Shown piece by piece: positions 23,101 through 29,319 of a stretch of DNA of 64,000 nt. Below the pieces are notes generated by a model. It ran no database searches. It saw only the letters and a list, made by a program, of their open reading frames with translations, and had not been told where the DNA came from. Position 1 is the stretch's first letter; every line of letters begins with the position of its first letter. Source of the stretch: Leclercia adecarboxylata (GTDB lineage: Bacteria; Pseudomonadota; Gammaproteobacteria; Enterobacterales; Enterobacteriaceae); assembly GCF_006171285.1 (NCBI RefSeq), contig NZ_CP040889.1:868001-932000 (forward strand). Direction: 5' to 3'. Both the position numbers and the translations under genes were made by a program.

Positions 23101-24330
23101 CCGGACACCTTCGTCTATACCGTGACGGCACCGAACGGCGATAAGGACACCGCTTCACTCAACATCACCCCGACGCCAGTGGCGCTGGATGCGGTCAACG
23201 ACGTCAGCCGTGAGATGGTGGTGGATGCCACGCCGCAGGTCGCCGCCTATCGCGATGATACTGTGGGTGTTGCCACCTGGAACGCGGCCCTGCTGGCCTC
23301 TACTTCAGGCCGGGGCAGCGGCACGTTTGAGGTGGCGGCCAACACCGCCCTGCATGACGTCGTCCTCCACTTTAACGTCGCCTCCCTGTTGTCGCTGGGC
23401 GGCCTGAATGTGACCTGGACCATTACCGGGGCAGGGGTGACCCGAAGCGGTTCCTTCAACGGCGGTCTGCTGCTGGGGGGCACAGCCACCATCAACCTCC
23501 CGGATCTGGATCTGAACGCCGGGACCTACACCCTGAGCTTTACCGGGTCTATGGGTCCGCTGGGGGTTGGCCAGATCTCCATCACCCCTTACGTCACCGG
23601 TACCACTCTGTACCTGAACAATGAGCTCACCACCGCGGGCCACACCGTCACCGGCAATATCTTCGACGGTACGGATTCGCTGGGCGTGCTGGATCAGGTG
23701 CATTCGGTGGACAGCCGTCTGAGCATTACCGGCTATAACGGCACCACCACAACGCTGGATCCGTACACCACGGCCACCGCCACCGCCACCGTTCAGGGGC
23801 ATTACGGCGTGCTGACCATTGGGGTGGACGGCAACTACACCTACGCCCTGAACAGCGGCGTGTCGCTGGCATCAATGACGAGCAAGGAGACCTTTACCTA
23901 CAAACTGACCGGCGATAACGGCACCTCCGATACCGCCACCCTGACCATCAACATGGCACCGAAATTTGTCAGCTCGGAGCATAACGATACCTTCACCGGT
24001 AGCGCCTATGGCGACACGCTGATTTACGAAGTGCTGAACAACACGGCGGGGAACGGTACGGCAGGCAACGGCGGCAACGACCACTGGACCAACTTCTCAC
24101 TGACACAGGGAGACAAGATCGATATCAGCGATCTGCTGGTGGGCTGGAACGGTGATAACGCGACGCTGGGTAACTATTTGCACGTCACCAACAGCAATGG
24201 CAATACCGTGATCTCCGTCGACAGAGACGGAGCGGCAAATACTTACACGAATACTACACTTGTAACACTGGATAACGTTCAGACAACCTACGAGGAGCTG
24301 GTTAACCAGAATCATATCATCACCGGATAG
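8143..24330 (+). CDS. Giant BapA-like Ig-repeat adhesin, 5395 aa
   Basis: Predicted biofilm or host-cell adhesin of the BapA/LapA/SiiE type, secreted by the adjacent type I system. Layout: BapA-prefix-like domain (residues 1-95); hydrophobic AIWPWALGGVAVAGGIALAA plus poly-Gly and Gly/Asn linker (about 115-180); 43 Ig-like modules of about 100 residues by my count (about 183-4495), each starting with a P-x-I/V pattern and ending DxAGN...VDT.PP; three larger beta units with VCBS-like segments (about 4499, 4766 and 5011 to 5280); VC_A0849-type C-terminal secretion domain (5281-5395, DISDLLVGWNGD). Modules 5-22 are duplicated as 23-40. The start has a clear ribosome site (GGGAG, 8 bases before ATG). 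BapA relatives are controlled by CsgD or c-di-GMP; no regulator is visible here. Confidence 0.93.
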   Translation: MSKITVISKLTHVETVTDGSQVTLNDSSIVKINAERADILEYNRNGNDLIIKLVDGETITVKNFYVSGDQGISQLVLEENNGALWWIADPMAGESYQSIASIDALLAGTTASTSEGAAIWPWALGGVAVAGGIALAAGGGGGGGGGGSDSDGGNNNGGGGDNGNGNGGNPTLPGTDPNDTTPPGAAGNLRFSADGTKLSGSAEANSTITVTDANGNVIGRGQTNGNGEFTVDLGKPYTNGETVTVTPTDGAGNVGPGTPVTAADTTPPVAPVVASVTDDVGSVTGSLTSGQTTDDARPTFSGSGEPGSTITIYDNGNAIGTAQVNTDGSWTFTPATALGDGAHQITTRATDSAGNTGPASPAFSLTVDTVAPNAPSGVTVNDTTGSVQGQLTAGQSTDANRPSLNGTGEAGSTIRIYDNGQLVGQATVGEDGKWSFTPDNPLADGPHAITLTETDLAGNTSAASEPFAFTIDRTPPALPTISLIPGGTEVIGTAEPGSTITITNGAGQEIGTGITDANGEFRVELSEAQTEGNTLNVVATDAAGNASQPANVVVGDVTPPLAPTDLAISEDGSSVTGRAEAGSTVTIRDGDDVIGRGVADADGNFDIILSTPRLNGEELAVTATDAAGNTGPENTVTAPDVTPPEAPVITSVVDNEDDITGVVLDGQVTNDTHPVISGTGEPGTTIYIYSGEDQVGFAEVDAEGNWSTELLLVDDGGYVLRAEAVDRYNNHSQPSNTWSIIVDATAPDAPAITQVINDLPDSAGVITNNSTTNDNRPTLYGTGEAGSTISIRVDGVEVGTAQVGNGGEWSFTPATALEDGPHDIRVVAKDAAGNSSAESGAFTLTVDTTAPEVPVITRVEDNTGSVQGDVTNNVPTDETRPVIHGTGPANSQISLYEGTTLLGTVTTNGDGVWSLQLATPLVNGTHAIVATVTDAVGNTSTSESFNLVVDTLAPGTPALPTITVNPDGGEQQPLSPGGSTRDTTPTLSGTGTEGDVVTIYNGTTPIGETTVQPDGTWTWTPPDGLPNGTYDLSLTVTNKDGAGNESAPSQSVSITIDTEAPDQPDAPVITDNVSEITGPVGNNGATNDTRPVISGTGTPDDIISIYDQTAAGNVKVGEAVVDVNGNWSWRPADELAQGQHSFTVTATDEAGNVSVVSNTVTVTVDSQIPAIPTIGSVDDNVGPVTGNIPAGSSSNGNTPTVTGTGENGTTVILYSNGVEVGRGLVTNGSWSITTPELKDGPTTLTVAAVDAAGNVSGQGSDFAFTVDTVPPGIPQLLEISNSILADGTLYVNNATPTLSGSGEPLSTITVFIDGNSVGQVQANAEGQWTLPLPEGTVLANDNHTITVVASDAAGNTSESTPVSVVVDTLPPADPVVTGIVSGGTPLNGTAEAGSTVTVTGPGGVVLGTGVANEQGEFSVALTPPQSDAVTLSVTASDPAGNVSDAVDFDVPATPPLPAVPVINEILDDNGTAGDVNVKGGSSNDTTPTLTGTAIAGSLVTIYLDGSATPLGTVTADAETGAWTFPIETALSAGNHSFTVTATVGAETSGQSPGATVNIDLTAPTAPAFGTVIDDVGTVSGAIVSGRATDDDLPTFNGTATPGDVITLYSGDTVLGTATVGNTGAWSITLAQPLDDDTYSLTLTATDPAGNESPRSAPFTLVVDTTAGEVLITGASDNVDPVSGNVADGGSTNDNTPTLTGTAEAGSSVAIYDGIKLLGTVTASAQGTWTFTPTSVLAEGQHVFTAVATDSAGNVTPVSGTYTLTVDMTPPATPAIVSISDDVEGSTGLLTNGQVTNDTRPELTGTGVAGSTVHILDNGLEIGTALVSSTGNWSFTPASDLAPGPHDLRVSATDAAGNVSGTSPVFSINIDTAAPLAPVLLTAVDDVGTTTSTLASGDTTNDARPTFTGSGEVGATIHIIVDEQEIGTAVVNATGSWTFTPEAPLGEGTRSIRFTATDTAGNTGEASEPFILTVDTVAPAAPTLTAISDNVGPIQTPIATSGQTTDDTTPTLTGRAEANATVTIYDNGAVLDTVQANETGDWTYTPAEALSSGSHTFTTRATDAAGNLSELSPGFTLIVDTLKPVAPTIALAQDDVAPVTGSLTSGSSTNDNLPVLTGTSEPNARVQIFEGDTLLAEGVADASGNWSIPLTEALSDDQHTFTAVAIDAAGNASDPSATFILTVDTVTPEAPVLVSVTDDVGTTVVLDNGQLTNDANPTLRGTAEAGSTVSVYDGTTLLGTALVGADNAWIFTPLSPLGDGEHTLTVTTTDAAGNVSPPTGGFVINVDATAPVAPAIVSIVDDTGSVQGPVLSGAPTNDTRPTLNGTAEAGAIVRIYDGDTLVGETIANGEGQWTLTQTTTTLTDGVHNFTATATDPAGNISPASPVTSITVDTIAPGAPDSFTILNNGNTLTGRGEVGSTITVRDGDTVVGTGVVNDDGSFSLTLTTPKLNGELLTVTATDIAGNTGAEGQVTAPDTTPPAVPVITDVVDNVTDFTGTVNDGQTTNDNTPLVRGTGVANATILLYSGTELIGTTQVSAGGTWEIQLTAPLPDGGHVLTAQSADAAGNNSAPSNSWSIVVDATAPDAPVITQAINDLSGTPVAIGNNTATNDTRPTLSGTREAGTTLSIRVDGVEVGTTQVGAGGEWTFTPEDPLGEGLRVITVVAKDAAGNTGEPSVAFNITIDTVPPAAPVITLAEDTTGTVTGDVVSDQPTDETQPLIRGTGPANSQINLYEGTTLLGTATTSATGAWSIQLATPLGNGTHALTATVTDAAGNTATSGTFNLVIDNVPPATPDIPAITVNPDGGGETTLTGGGSTRDTTPTLSGTGNEGDIVTIYNGTDPIGQTTVQPGGTWTWTPPDGLPNGTYDLSLTVTNSDGAGNQSAPSQPISITIDTEAPDAPELPVVTDNVSDITGPVDNNGATNDTRPVLSGTGTPDDVITIYDQTTTGNLAVGEVVVDINGNWTWRPDLPLSEGSHSFTLTATDPAGNESPVSGAMTVTVDSLVPDIPVISSVNDNVGPVTGNVTANGSSNDNTPTVTGTGENGTTVILYSNGVEVGRGLVSGGTWTITSTALRDGPTTLTVAALDAAGNRSEAGSNFAFTLDTVPPAIPQLLDISDSTLAGGQLYANSSTPTLSGTGEPLSTISVYADNTLIGEVQTNAQGQWTLPVPAGTPLTDNPHTLTLVASDAAGNTSQSTPVNVIIDTQAPGVPVVTGIVSGGTPLNGTAEAGSTITVTGPGGAVLGTGVTNDQGQFSIALTPPQSDAVTLSLTASDVAGNASLPGSYEVPATPALPDVPVIDAIVDDNGTGGGVNVKGLSSNDATPTVTGTAIPGSVVSVYLDGSTTPLGTVTADATTGAWSFPITTALAEGNHSFSVTATVGAETSGQSPGATVNIDLTPPAAPTLGSLVDNVGTVTGSVVSGTPTNDNQPTLNGTATPGDVITIYSGDTVLGTVPVSATGAWSFTPPAALDDGTYTLLITATDPAGNQSPPSAPFSLVVDTVTATPVITGANDDVGPVTGNVASGGVTNDNTPTLSGSAEAGSSVSIYEGTRLLGTVVANDSGIWSFTPTVVLAEGLHSFTAIATDVAGNVSTASGAYTLTVDMTPPATPVLVSVNDDVAGNTGVLVSGQLTNDARPELIGTGVAGSTVHILDNGQEIGTVLVDGTGNWRFTPTSDLAQGPHELRISATDAAGNLSGTSPAFSLTVDTVAPLAPVLATVVDDVGTVTGPVNNGGVTNDTRPTFNGTGEAGSIVSILVDGQAIGTAVVNASGSWTFTPDTALAEGLRSVTLTATDPAGNTGPASAAFTLTVDTTAPTAPTIVAAADNVGSIQTPITVSGQVTDDATPTLTGRAAASATVTLYDNGVLLGTVQASAAGDWTFTPENALGNGSHTFTASATDAAGNLSEASAGFTLIVDTVKPLAPVITLAQDDVGTVTGSLISGQRTDDTLPVLTGTSEANARVQVFEGDTLLGTATADASGNWTLPLTTPLTNATHNFTAVATDAAGNVSDPSSTFSLTVDTLPPAVPVLVSVVDDVGTVTTLTSGQLTNDAKPTLSGTAEAGSTVSIYDGALLLGSVVADANSAWSFTPANPLADGLHSLTVTATDAVGNVSLATAGFTVNVDATAPTAPVITSVVDDVGTIQGPVLNGNPTNDTRLTLNGTAEANSVVRIYDGTTLVGEVTANAQGQWTLAQTTTTLTDGVHNFTATATDAAGNLSAASPVTAITVDTIAPGAPGGFSVLESGGRVNGTAEAGSTVTILGTDNVTVLGSGVADASGRFSIALTTPQVNAELLHVFATDRAGNAGLTVDLRMPYSVIPTAPVITSVNDNVGSIIGNLLNGQSTDDTTPTLTGTAQPLSTITLYDNNVLLATVTTNAAGVWTYTPTVPLGNGSHAFTATAGNAVGTSPVTPLSTVIVDTVAPGTPQGTFNADGSVLSGTAEAGSTITLLLSDNSVVTTTANAQGGWSYTFLDKQSEGERITLSATDAAGNTSATGTVIAPNLPLSASDNVVGLALTTNATTSTAQYSDYGVQLVGGVGNVLSLLGDNSAQVTFTVPTGGSADMEINASATGIVLSLLNTLEIIVQRWNGTTWTTEVDTGLPQFANLLTLGASGVTLNLTGMQGGQYRVLSYNSNLLATGSYTSLDVDVVQTTAGTLSGSLVTSGNVITDTDPVSGSDSAPNGTVVTSITNASGVTVNVAAGAAGTTINGLYGTLTLHADGSYTYTLTNTSASVLGRTDTFTYNIAGKGATDDARLVITLGENTVRNSVTAVDDTASLTFGTEVHAIDYGPSSQGGFTVVGVNLGNVLNLNLLDDRSESVKYSVAEGTTRTMTIQSTVGGVALASVFDLYIYKFNPATQSYERMRTEAGWLRAPLLGGSSAPLTLTLPAGDYIFLLNTVSGITALTGYRLNVLEDHVYAVTSTTAATTGDVLQSDIVPAGTHVTQVNGVDVNATGTTRIDGQYGTLLIDADGKYTYTLRAGVGADLISTPDTFVYTVTAPNGDKDTASLNITPTPVALDAVNDVSREMVVDATPQVAAYRDDTVGVATWNAALLASTSGRGSGTFEVAANTALHDVVLHFNVASLLSLGGLNVTWTITGAGVTRSGSFNGGLLLGGTATINLPDLDLNAGTYTLSFTGSMGPLGVGQISITPYVTGTTLYLNNELTTAGHTVTGNIFDGTDSLGVLDQVHSVDSRLSITGYNGTTTTLDPYTTATATATVQGHYGVLTIGVDGNYTYALNSGVSLASMTSKETFTYKLTGDNGTSDTATLTINMAPKFVSSEHNDTFTGSAYGDTLIYEVLNNTAGNGTAGNGGNDHWTNFSLTQGDKIDISDLLVGWNGDNATLGNYLHVTNSNGNTVISVDRDGAANTYTNTTLVTLDNVQTTYEELVNQNHIITG
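9823..20835 (+). repeat. Tandem 5.5-kb superblock (18 Ig modules, two copies)
   Basis: Copy A is 9823-15327 and copy B 15328-20835. Homologous positions are 5505 bases apart in the first module and exactly 5508 apart from about nt 10369 to the end, for example 11026/16534, 13249/18757 and 15199/20707. One codon accounts for the change. Module 41 (from about 20836) resembles the start of a third copy. The copies have clearly diverged, so this is an old duplication rather than an assembly duplicate. Confidence 0.85.
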
Positions 24331-24344
24331 CGCTAATAACAAGA

Positions 24345-24365
24345 CCCGGGCGCCTGTCGCCCGGG
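24345..24365 (+). terminator. GC-rich hairpin after giant adhesin gene
   Basis: Stem CCCGGGCG / CGCCCGGG with loop CCTGT, 14 bases after the adhesin stop and 43 bases before the TolC-like gene. Only a weak T-tract follows, so partial read-through into the exporter genes is plausible. Confidence 0.6.
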
Positions 24366-24407
24366 CTTAACATTATAAAGTTGTTCAGTTTTTTTAGGGA
24401 TAATGCC

Positions 24408-25808
24408 ATGAACAAAGTACCTTGCTGGTGGCTTGGGTGCTGCCTGTTGTCTGCGCAGGTCCTGGCCGCCGACTCGCCTGCGGTCATCAGCTTTGGGCAA
24501 TTAAATGAAGATCGGGAGCTACCCGCCCTGGACGGACGGGTCGCCCTGCCGACCAGCCAGGCCGCACCCGGTACCTTAACGCTGGGCGATGCGGTGACCC
24601 GCGCCGTTAACTGGCATCCCACCATTCGCGAAGCGGTGGGCAAACTTTACGAACAGATCCAGCAGGTGGATGTCGCCAAATCGAAATATTACCCGCAGAT
24701 CAGCGCCGGGTTAGACAACGGCTACAGCAACAACTCCAGCGATACCGGCTTTACTCCTTCCGTGGTGGTCTCCCTCTCCCAGATGCTCTATGACTTCGGC
24801 AAGGTCGCCAGCCAGGTGCGCGCCGAAGACGCGGGCGTGGTCCAGCAGCAGGCCAACGTTCTGCTGAGCATCGACACCATCGCCCGGGACACCGCCACCG
24901 CGCTGGTGCAGGTGCAGATGTGGCAGCAGATGGTGGAGACCGCTCAGGAGCAGCTTGAGGCGCTGGGCGCCATTGGCAGCCTGACCCGCCAGCGTAACGA
25001 CGAAGGGGCAACCTCGCTCTCGGACGTGGTGCAGACCGACGCCCGTATCGAAGGGGCGCGCTCGCAGCTGATGCAGTATCAGGCCAACCTCGACAGCGCC
25101 CGCGCGACGCTGATGAGCAACCTCGGCTGGAGCAACCTGAACGGGGTCAGCAACGCCTTCCCGGAAAAACTCACCCGCAGCTGCGACATCAAAGAGCCGG
25201 ACGACCGGCTGGTGCCTGCGGTGCTCGCCTCCTGGGCGCAGGCCAACGTGGCGCAGGCGAACCTCGATTACGCCAACGCCCAGATGACCCCCACCGTCTC
25301 CCTTGAGCCGCAGGTGCGTCACTACATGAACAACCGCTACCCCGGCCACGACACGCTGGACAAAACCCAGTACAACGTCTCGGTGAACGTCGAGATGCCT
25401 ATCTACCAAGGCGGCGGCCTGAACGCGCGGCGTAATGCCGCCAGCCACGCGGTGGAGGCGGCGCAGTCCAATATTCAGCGCACCCGGCTGGACGTGCGGC
25501 AAAAGCTGCTGGAGTCCAAAAGCCAGGTGATGAGCCTGATGAGCACCCTGCAGATCCAGTCCCGCCAGGAGACGCTCAGCCAGCGCACCCGCGAGCTCTA
25601 TCAGCAGCAGTATCTGGATCTGGGCTCCCGCCCCCTGCTGGACGTGCTGAACGCCGAGCAGGAGGTCTACCAGGCCCGCTTTACCCAGTGGCAAACCGCC
25701 GGGCAGCTTCGCCAGCTGCAGATCAACTGCCTGTATAACACCGGGCGGATGCGCAATGCCTTCGGCCTTGAAAACCACACCATTCAGTCAGTGGAGATCC
25801 AGCCATGA
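24408..25808 (+). CDS. TolC family outer-membrane efflux protein (LapE/BapB-like)
   Basis: Outer-membrane channel of the adhesin type I secretion system, 466 residues. It has a signal peptide (MNKVPCWWLGCCLLSAQVLAA), then the TolC repeat structure of long alternating helices, with LTLGDAVTRAVNWHPTIREA at the start of the domain and a later VNVEMPIYQGG. The upstream TTG in the same frame is rejected because AGGGA sits just before ATG 24408. The last codon overlaps the ABC gene start (ATGA at 25805), so channel, ABC protein and adaptor form one operon. Like LapE, this channel could hold an adhesin by its N-terminal retention module. Confidence 0.92.
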   Translation: MNKVPCWWLGCCLLSAQVLAADSPAVISFGQLNEDRELPALDGRVALPTSQAAPGTLTLGDAVTRAVNWHPTIREAVGKLYEQIQQVDVAKSKYYPQISAGLDNGYSNNSSDTGFTPSVVVSLSQMLYDFGKVASQVRAEDAGVVQQQANVLLSIDTIARDTATALVQVQMWQQMVETAQEQLEALGAIGSLTRQRNDEGATSLSDVVQTDARIEGARSQLMQYQANLDSARATLMSNLGWSNLNGVSNAFPEKLTRSCDIKEPDDRLVPAVLASWAQANVAQANLDYANAQMTPTVSLEPQVRHYMNNRYPGHDTLDKTQYNVSVNVEMPIYQGGGLNARRNAASHAVEAAQSNIQRTRLDVRQKLLESKSQVMSLMSTLQIQSRQETLSQRTRELYQQQYLDLGSRPLLDVLNAEQEVYQARFTQWQTAGQLRQLQINCLYNTGRMRNAFGLENHTIQSVEIQP

Positions 25809-27997
25809 TCCGAGACGATATCCTTTACGAGGACACACTGACGCAAGAGGCGCTGGAGCACTGGGCGCAGGCGTTTGGCTATGTCGCCACCCGCTACCGG
25901 GTGGCCTGCTCCCCCGGCGCGCTGGTGGCCGGTGCCCCCTGGCTGCAGGGTAAAAGCAAAATCCCGGCGCTGACCGGGCTGGCTCGCGAGGCAGGGCTCT
26001 CCTTTCAGCTGCTGACCAACGGCCAGGAGTCGATCAACAGCTGGCGTCTGCCGGTGGTGGTGGAGCTGGATGACGGCAAGATCGGCGTCATTGAGCACTT
26101 CGACGGCGAAGATATGCTGGATGTCTGCTTCTTCGACGGCAAGGCGCAGACCAACCGCATCTCGCTGGCGAAGATGTTACCGGCCATTCACCAGGTGGTG
26201 GCCCTGCGTCCGCTGGCGGCGCTGAAAGACAGCCGCGTGGATGCCTATATCTCAAAGTACCGCCCGGACTGGCTCTACCGGCTGGTGATGCGCGACCTGC
26301 GCCCGTACACCTACGTGATGCTGGCGGCGCTATTCATCAACCTGCTGTCGCTGGCGGGTATTCTGTTTTCGATGCAGGTCTATGACCGGGTGATCCCCGC
26401 CCAGTCCTACCCCACCCTGTACGTGCTGACCATCGGGGTGCTGATCGCCACCCTTTTCGGTTTTATTTTGCGCATTGCCCGCTCCCACATTATGGATCTG
26501 CTGGGCAAACGCGCCGACATGCGCGTCTCTGACCGGGTATTCGGCCACGCCCTGCGCCTGCGTAACAGCGCGGTGCCCCGCTCCACCGGCAGCTTTATCT
26601 CCCAGCTGCGCGAGCTGGAGCAGATCCGCGAGATGGTCACCTCCTCGACCATCTCCACCATTGTCGACCTGCCCTTCTTCTTCCTGTTCGTGATTGTGCT
26701 GGCGATCATCGCCCCGTCCCTGGCGTGGATCGCCCCGGTGGCGGCGGTGCTGATGGTGCTTCCGGGCCTGCTGCTGCAGAAAAAGCTGGCGGCGCTGGCG
26801 AAGCAGTCGGCCCATGAATCGACCCTTCGCAACGCCGTGCTGGTGGAGAGCGTGCAGGGGCTGGAGGATATCAAGCTGATGCAGGCGGAGAACCGCTTCC
26901 TGCAACAGTGGAACAGCTACATTCAGATCACCGCCGAGTCGGGCCTCAAGACCCGCGAGCTGACCCAGGGCTTAATCAGCTGGGGGATGACCATTCAGAG
27001 CCTGGTCTACACCGCGGTGATTGTGGTGGGTGCCCCGATGGTGATCGAAGGTGAAATGACCACCGGTGCGGTGGTGGCCGCCTCGATGCTGGCCTCACGG
27101 ATGATCGCCCCGATGGCGACCCTCTGCGGCGTGCTGGCCCGCTGGCAGCAGGTGAAGGCCGCCAAAGAGGGGCTGGACAACATTATGCAGCTCCCCACCG
27201 AGAACCAGCGCGAAGAGACGCCGATCCGCCAGGACGTGCTGCGCGGCCACTACTTCTTCGATCAGGCGCAGTTTGCCTACGCCGGTGAGGTGCAAACCCC
27301 GGCGCTGCGCATCAACCGCCTGGAGATCAAACCCGGCGAGCACGTGGCGATCCTTGGCCGTAACGGCGCGGGCAAATCAACCCTGCTGCAGGCGATGGTC
27401 GGCGGGATGGATCTGATCGGCGGCGAGCTGCGGCTCGACAACCTCAGCCTGCCCCATCTCGACATGGCGGACGTGCGCCACAACGTCGGCCTGATGAGCC
27501 AGAACGCGCGGCTGTTTTATGGCACCCTGCGCGAGAACATTACCCTCGGGATGCCGCGCGCCACCGACGAGGAGATCTTTGCCGTGCTGGAGATGTGCGG
27601 CGCGGCGAGCTTTGTGCAGAAGCTGGCGAAGGGGCTGGATCACCCGATTATGGAGAACGGCGTCGGGCTCTCCGGCGGCCAGCGCCAGTCGATTTTGCTG
27701 GCGCGTATGTTCCTGCGCGATCCCAACGTCGTCCTGCTGGACGAACCGACCGCCTCGCTGGATGAACACACTGAACGGGAATTTATCCAGCGTCTGGGCC
27801 AGTGGCTGGGCAACCGCACCCTGATCGTCGCCACCCATCGCGTACCAATGCTGGAGCTGGTGGATCGCGTGGTGGTGCTGAAAGAGGGAATGCTGGTGAT
27901 GGACGCGCCGAAGGCGCAGGCGCTGAGCAACAGCCGAATGCAGCAGCAACAGCAGGCGAATGGCCGGGAGTGGAAAAATGAAAACCAATCAGCGTGA
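25805..27997 (+). CDS. Type I secretion permease/ATPase with C39-like domain (LapB-like)
   Basis: ABC exporter of 730 residues. The N-terminal C39-peptidase-like domain (about 1-150) lacks an obvious catalytic cysteine motif, as in LapB/RtxB exporters where it binds rather than cuts the substrate. The membrane domain spans about 165-460 and the ATPase about 480-715: Walker A GRNGAGKST, signature LSGGQRQ, Walker B VVLLDEPTASLD, H-loop ATHR. A glutamine-rich tail (QQQQQ) ends it. It overlaps the TolC gene by 4 bases and the adaptor gene by 20. It most likely exports both Ig-repeat adhesins, which share the same C-terminal signal. Confidence 0.94.
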   Translation: MIRDDILYEDTLTQEALEHWAQAFGYVATRYRVACSPGALVAGAPWLQGKSKIPALTGLAREAGLSFQLLTNGQESINSWRLPVVVELDDGKIGVIEHFDGEDMLDVCFFDGKAQTNRISLAKMLPAIHQVVALRPLAALKDSRVDAYISKYRPDWLYRLVMRDLRPYTYVMLAALFINLLSLAGILFSMQVYDRVIPAQSYPTLYVLTIGVLIATLFGFILRIARSHIMDLLGKRADMRVSDRVFGHALRLRNSAVPRSTGSFISQLRELEQIREMVTSSTISTIVDLPFFFLFVIVLAIIAPSLAWIAPVAAVLMVLPGLLLQKKLAALAKQSAHESTLRNAVLVESVQGLEDIKLMQAENRFLQQWNSYIQITAESGLKTRELTQGLISWGMTIQSLVYTAVIVVGAPMVIEGEMTTGAVVAASMLASRMIAPMATLCGVLARWQQVKAAKEGLDNIMQLPTENQREETPIRQDVLRGHYFFDQAQFAYAGEVQTPALRINRLEIKPGEHVAILGRNGAGKSTLLQAMVGGMDLIGGELRLDNLSLPHLDMADVRHNVGLMSQNARLFYGTLRENITLGMPRATDEEIFAVLEMCGAASFVQKLAKGLDHPIMENGVGLSGGQRQSILLARMFLRDPNVVLLDEPTASLDEHTEREFIQRLGQWLGNRTLIVATHRVPMLELVDRVVVLKEGMLVMDAPKAQALSNSRMQQQQQANGREWKNENQSA

Positions 27998-29177
27998 CGT
28001 TGCGGCGATGGACGACCTGGATAACGCCCTCGGCTCCGAGAGCGGCTATACCGGGGCAAGAAGCATTGTGTTATTCAGCCTGCTGCTGTTTGTCGCCGCC
28101 GGGGTGTGGGCGTGGTTCAGCATTCTGGATGAGGTCTCCACCGGCACCGGCAAGGTGATCCCCAGCTCCCGCGAGCAGGTGTTGCAGTCCCTCGATGGCG
28201 GGATCCTCGCCGAGCTGAAGGTGCACGAAGGCGACCAGGTGCAGGCCGGTCAGGTGCTGGCGCGCCTCGACCCGACCCGCTCTGAATCCAACGTCGGCGA
28301 AAGCGCCGCCCGCTACCGCGCGTCGCTGGCCTCCAGCGCCCGTCTGCATGCGGAGGTGAACGATCTGCCCCTGACCTTCCCAGCGGAGCTGAAGAAATGG
28401 CCCGATCTGATCGCGGCTGAAACCCGGCTCTACAACTCCCGCCGCGAGCAGTTAGAAGACTCCCGTCGCGAACTGCGCCAGGCGCTGGAGCTGGTGAATG
28501 CCGAGCTGGCTATCACCCAGCGTTTAGTGAAAACGGGTGCCGCCAGCCACGTCGAGGCCCTGCGTCTGCAGCGCCAGAAGAGCGACCTGGAGCTGAAGCT
28601 CACCGACCTGCGCTCGCAGTATTACGTTCAGGCCCGGGAGGCGCTGTCCAAATCGAACGCCGAAGTGGACATGCTCTCGGCGGTGCTGAAGGGCCGTGAA
28701 GACTCGGTGACCCGCCTGACGATGACCTCCCCGGTGCGCGGCATCGTGAAGAACATCAAGGTGACCACCATCGGCGGCGTGATCCCGCCGAACGGCGAGG
28801 TGATGGAGATAGTGCCGGTGGACGACCACCTGCTGATCGAAACCCGCCTGTCGCCGCGCGACATCGCCTTTATCCACCCCGGCCAGAAGGCGCTGGTGAA
28901 GATCACCGCCTACGACTACGCCATCTACGGCGGGCTGGACGGCGTGGTGGAGACCATCTCCCCGGACACCATTCAGGATGAAGCCAAACCGGAAGTGTTC
29001 TACTACCGGGTGTTTATCCGCACCAGCCAGGATTATCTGGTGAACAAGGCGGGCAGGCACTTCTCGATTGTGCCAGGGATGATCGCCACGGTGGATATCA
29101 AGACCGGCGAGAAATCGGTGATGGATTATATGATCAAGCCGTTTAACCGTGCGAAAGAGGCGTTAAGGGAGCGATAG
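27978..29177 (+). CDS. HlyD family type I secretion adaptor (LapC-like)
   Basis: Periplasmic adaptor of 399 residues for the adhesin exporter. One membrane segment lies near residues 30-50 (SIVLLFSLLLFVAAGVWAWF), followed by a lipoyl half (GTGKVIPSSREQVLQSLDGG), coiled-coil hairpin, second lipoyl half (SPVRGIVKNIKVTTIGG) and barrel domain. ATG 27978 follows GGGAG at 27966-27970; an in-frame ATG at 27960 has no comparable site. A composite hairpin repeat 13 bases after the stop probably ends the operon. Confidence 0.93.
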   Translation: MKTNQRDVAAMDDLDNALGSESGYTGARSIVLFSLLLFVAAGVWAWFSILDEVSTGTGKVIPSSREQVLQSLDGGILAELKVHEGDQVQAGQVLARLDPTRSESNVGESAARYRASLASSARLHAEVNDLPLTFPAELKKWPDLIAAETRLYNSRREQLEDSRRELRQALELVNAELAITQRLVKTGAASHVEALRLQRQKSDLELKLTDLRSQYYVQAREALSKSNAEVDMLSAVLKGREDSVTRLTMTSPVRGIVKNIKVTTIGGVIPPNGEVMEIVPVDDHLLIETRLSPRDIAFIHPGQKALVKITAYDYAIYGGLDGVVETISPDTIQDEAKPEVFYYRVFIRTSQDYLVNKAGRHFSIVPGMIATVDIKTGEKSVMDYMIKPFNRAKEALRER

Positions 29178-29178
29178 C

Positions 29179-29315
29179 GGAGGTAAAGGCAAAACGGCAA
29201 CCTTGTTGCCGTTTTAAGTGTTTGCTCCCTCTCCCGGTGGGAGAGGGTCGGGGTGAGGGCATCAGGCAGCACCGTGGCGACCGCCGGGTGGCGGCTACGC
29301 CTTACCCGGCCTTAG
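29179..29315 (+). repeat. Two-hairpin repeat plus REP, likely terminator of secretion operon
   Basis: AAAACGGCAAC-CTT-GTTGCCGTTTT (29191-29215) is followed by CCCTCTCCC-GGT-GGGAGAGGG (29227-29247) and a REP unit with CCGGGTGGCGGCTACGCC. It lies between convergent transcription units and so can serve both. Confidence 0.75.
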
Positions 29316-29319
29316 GCCA

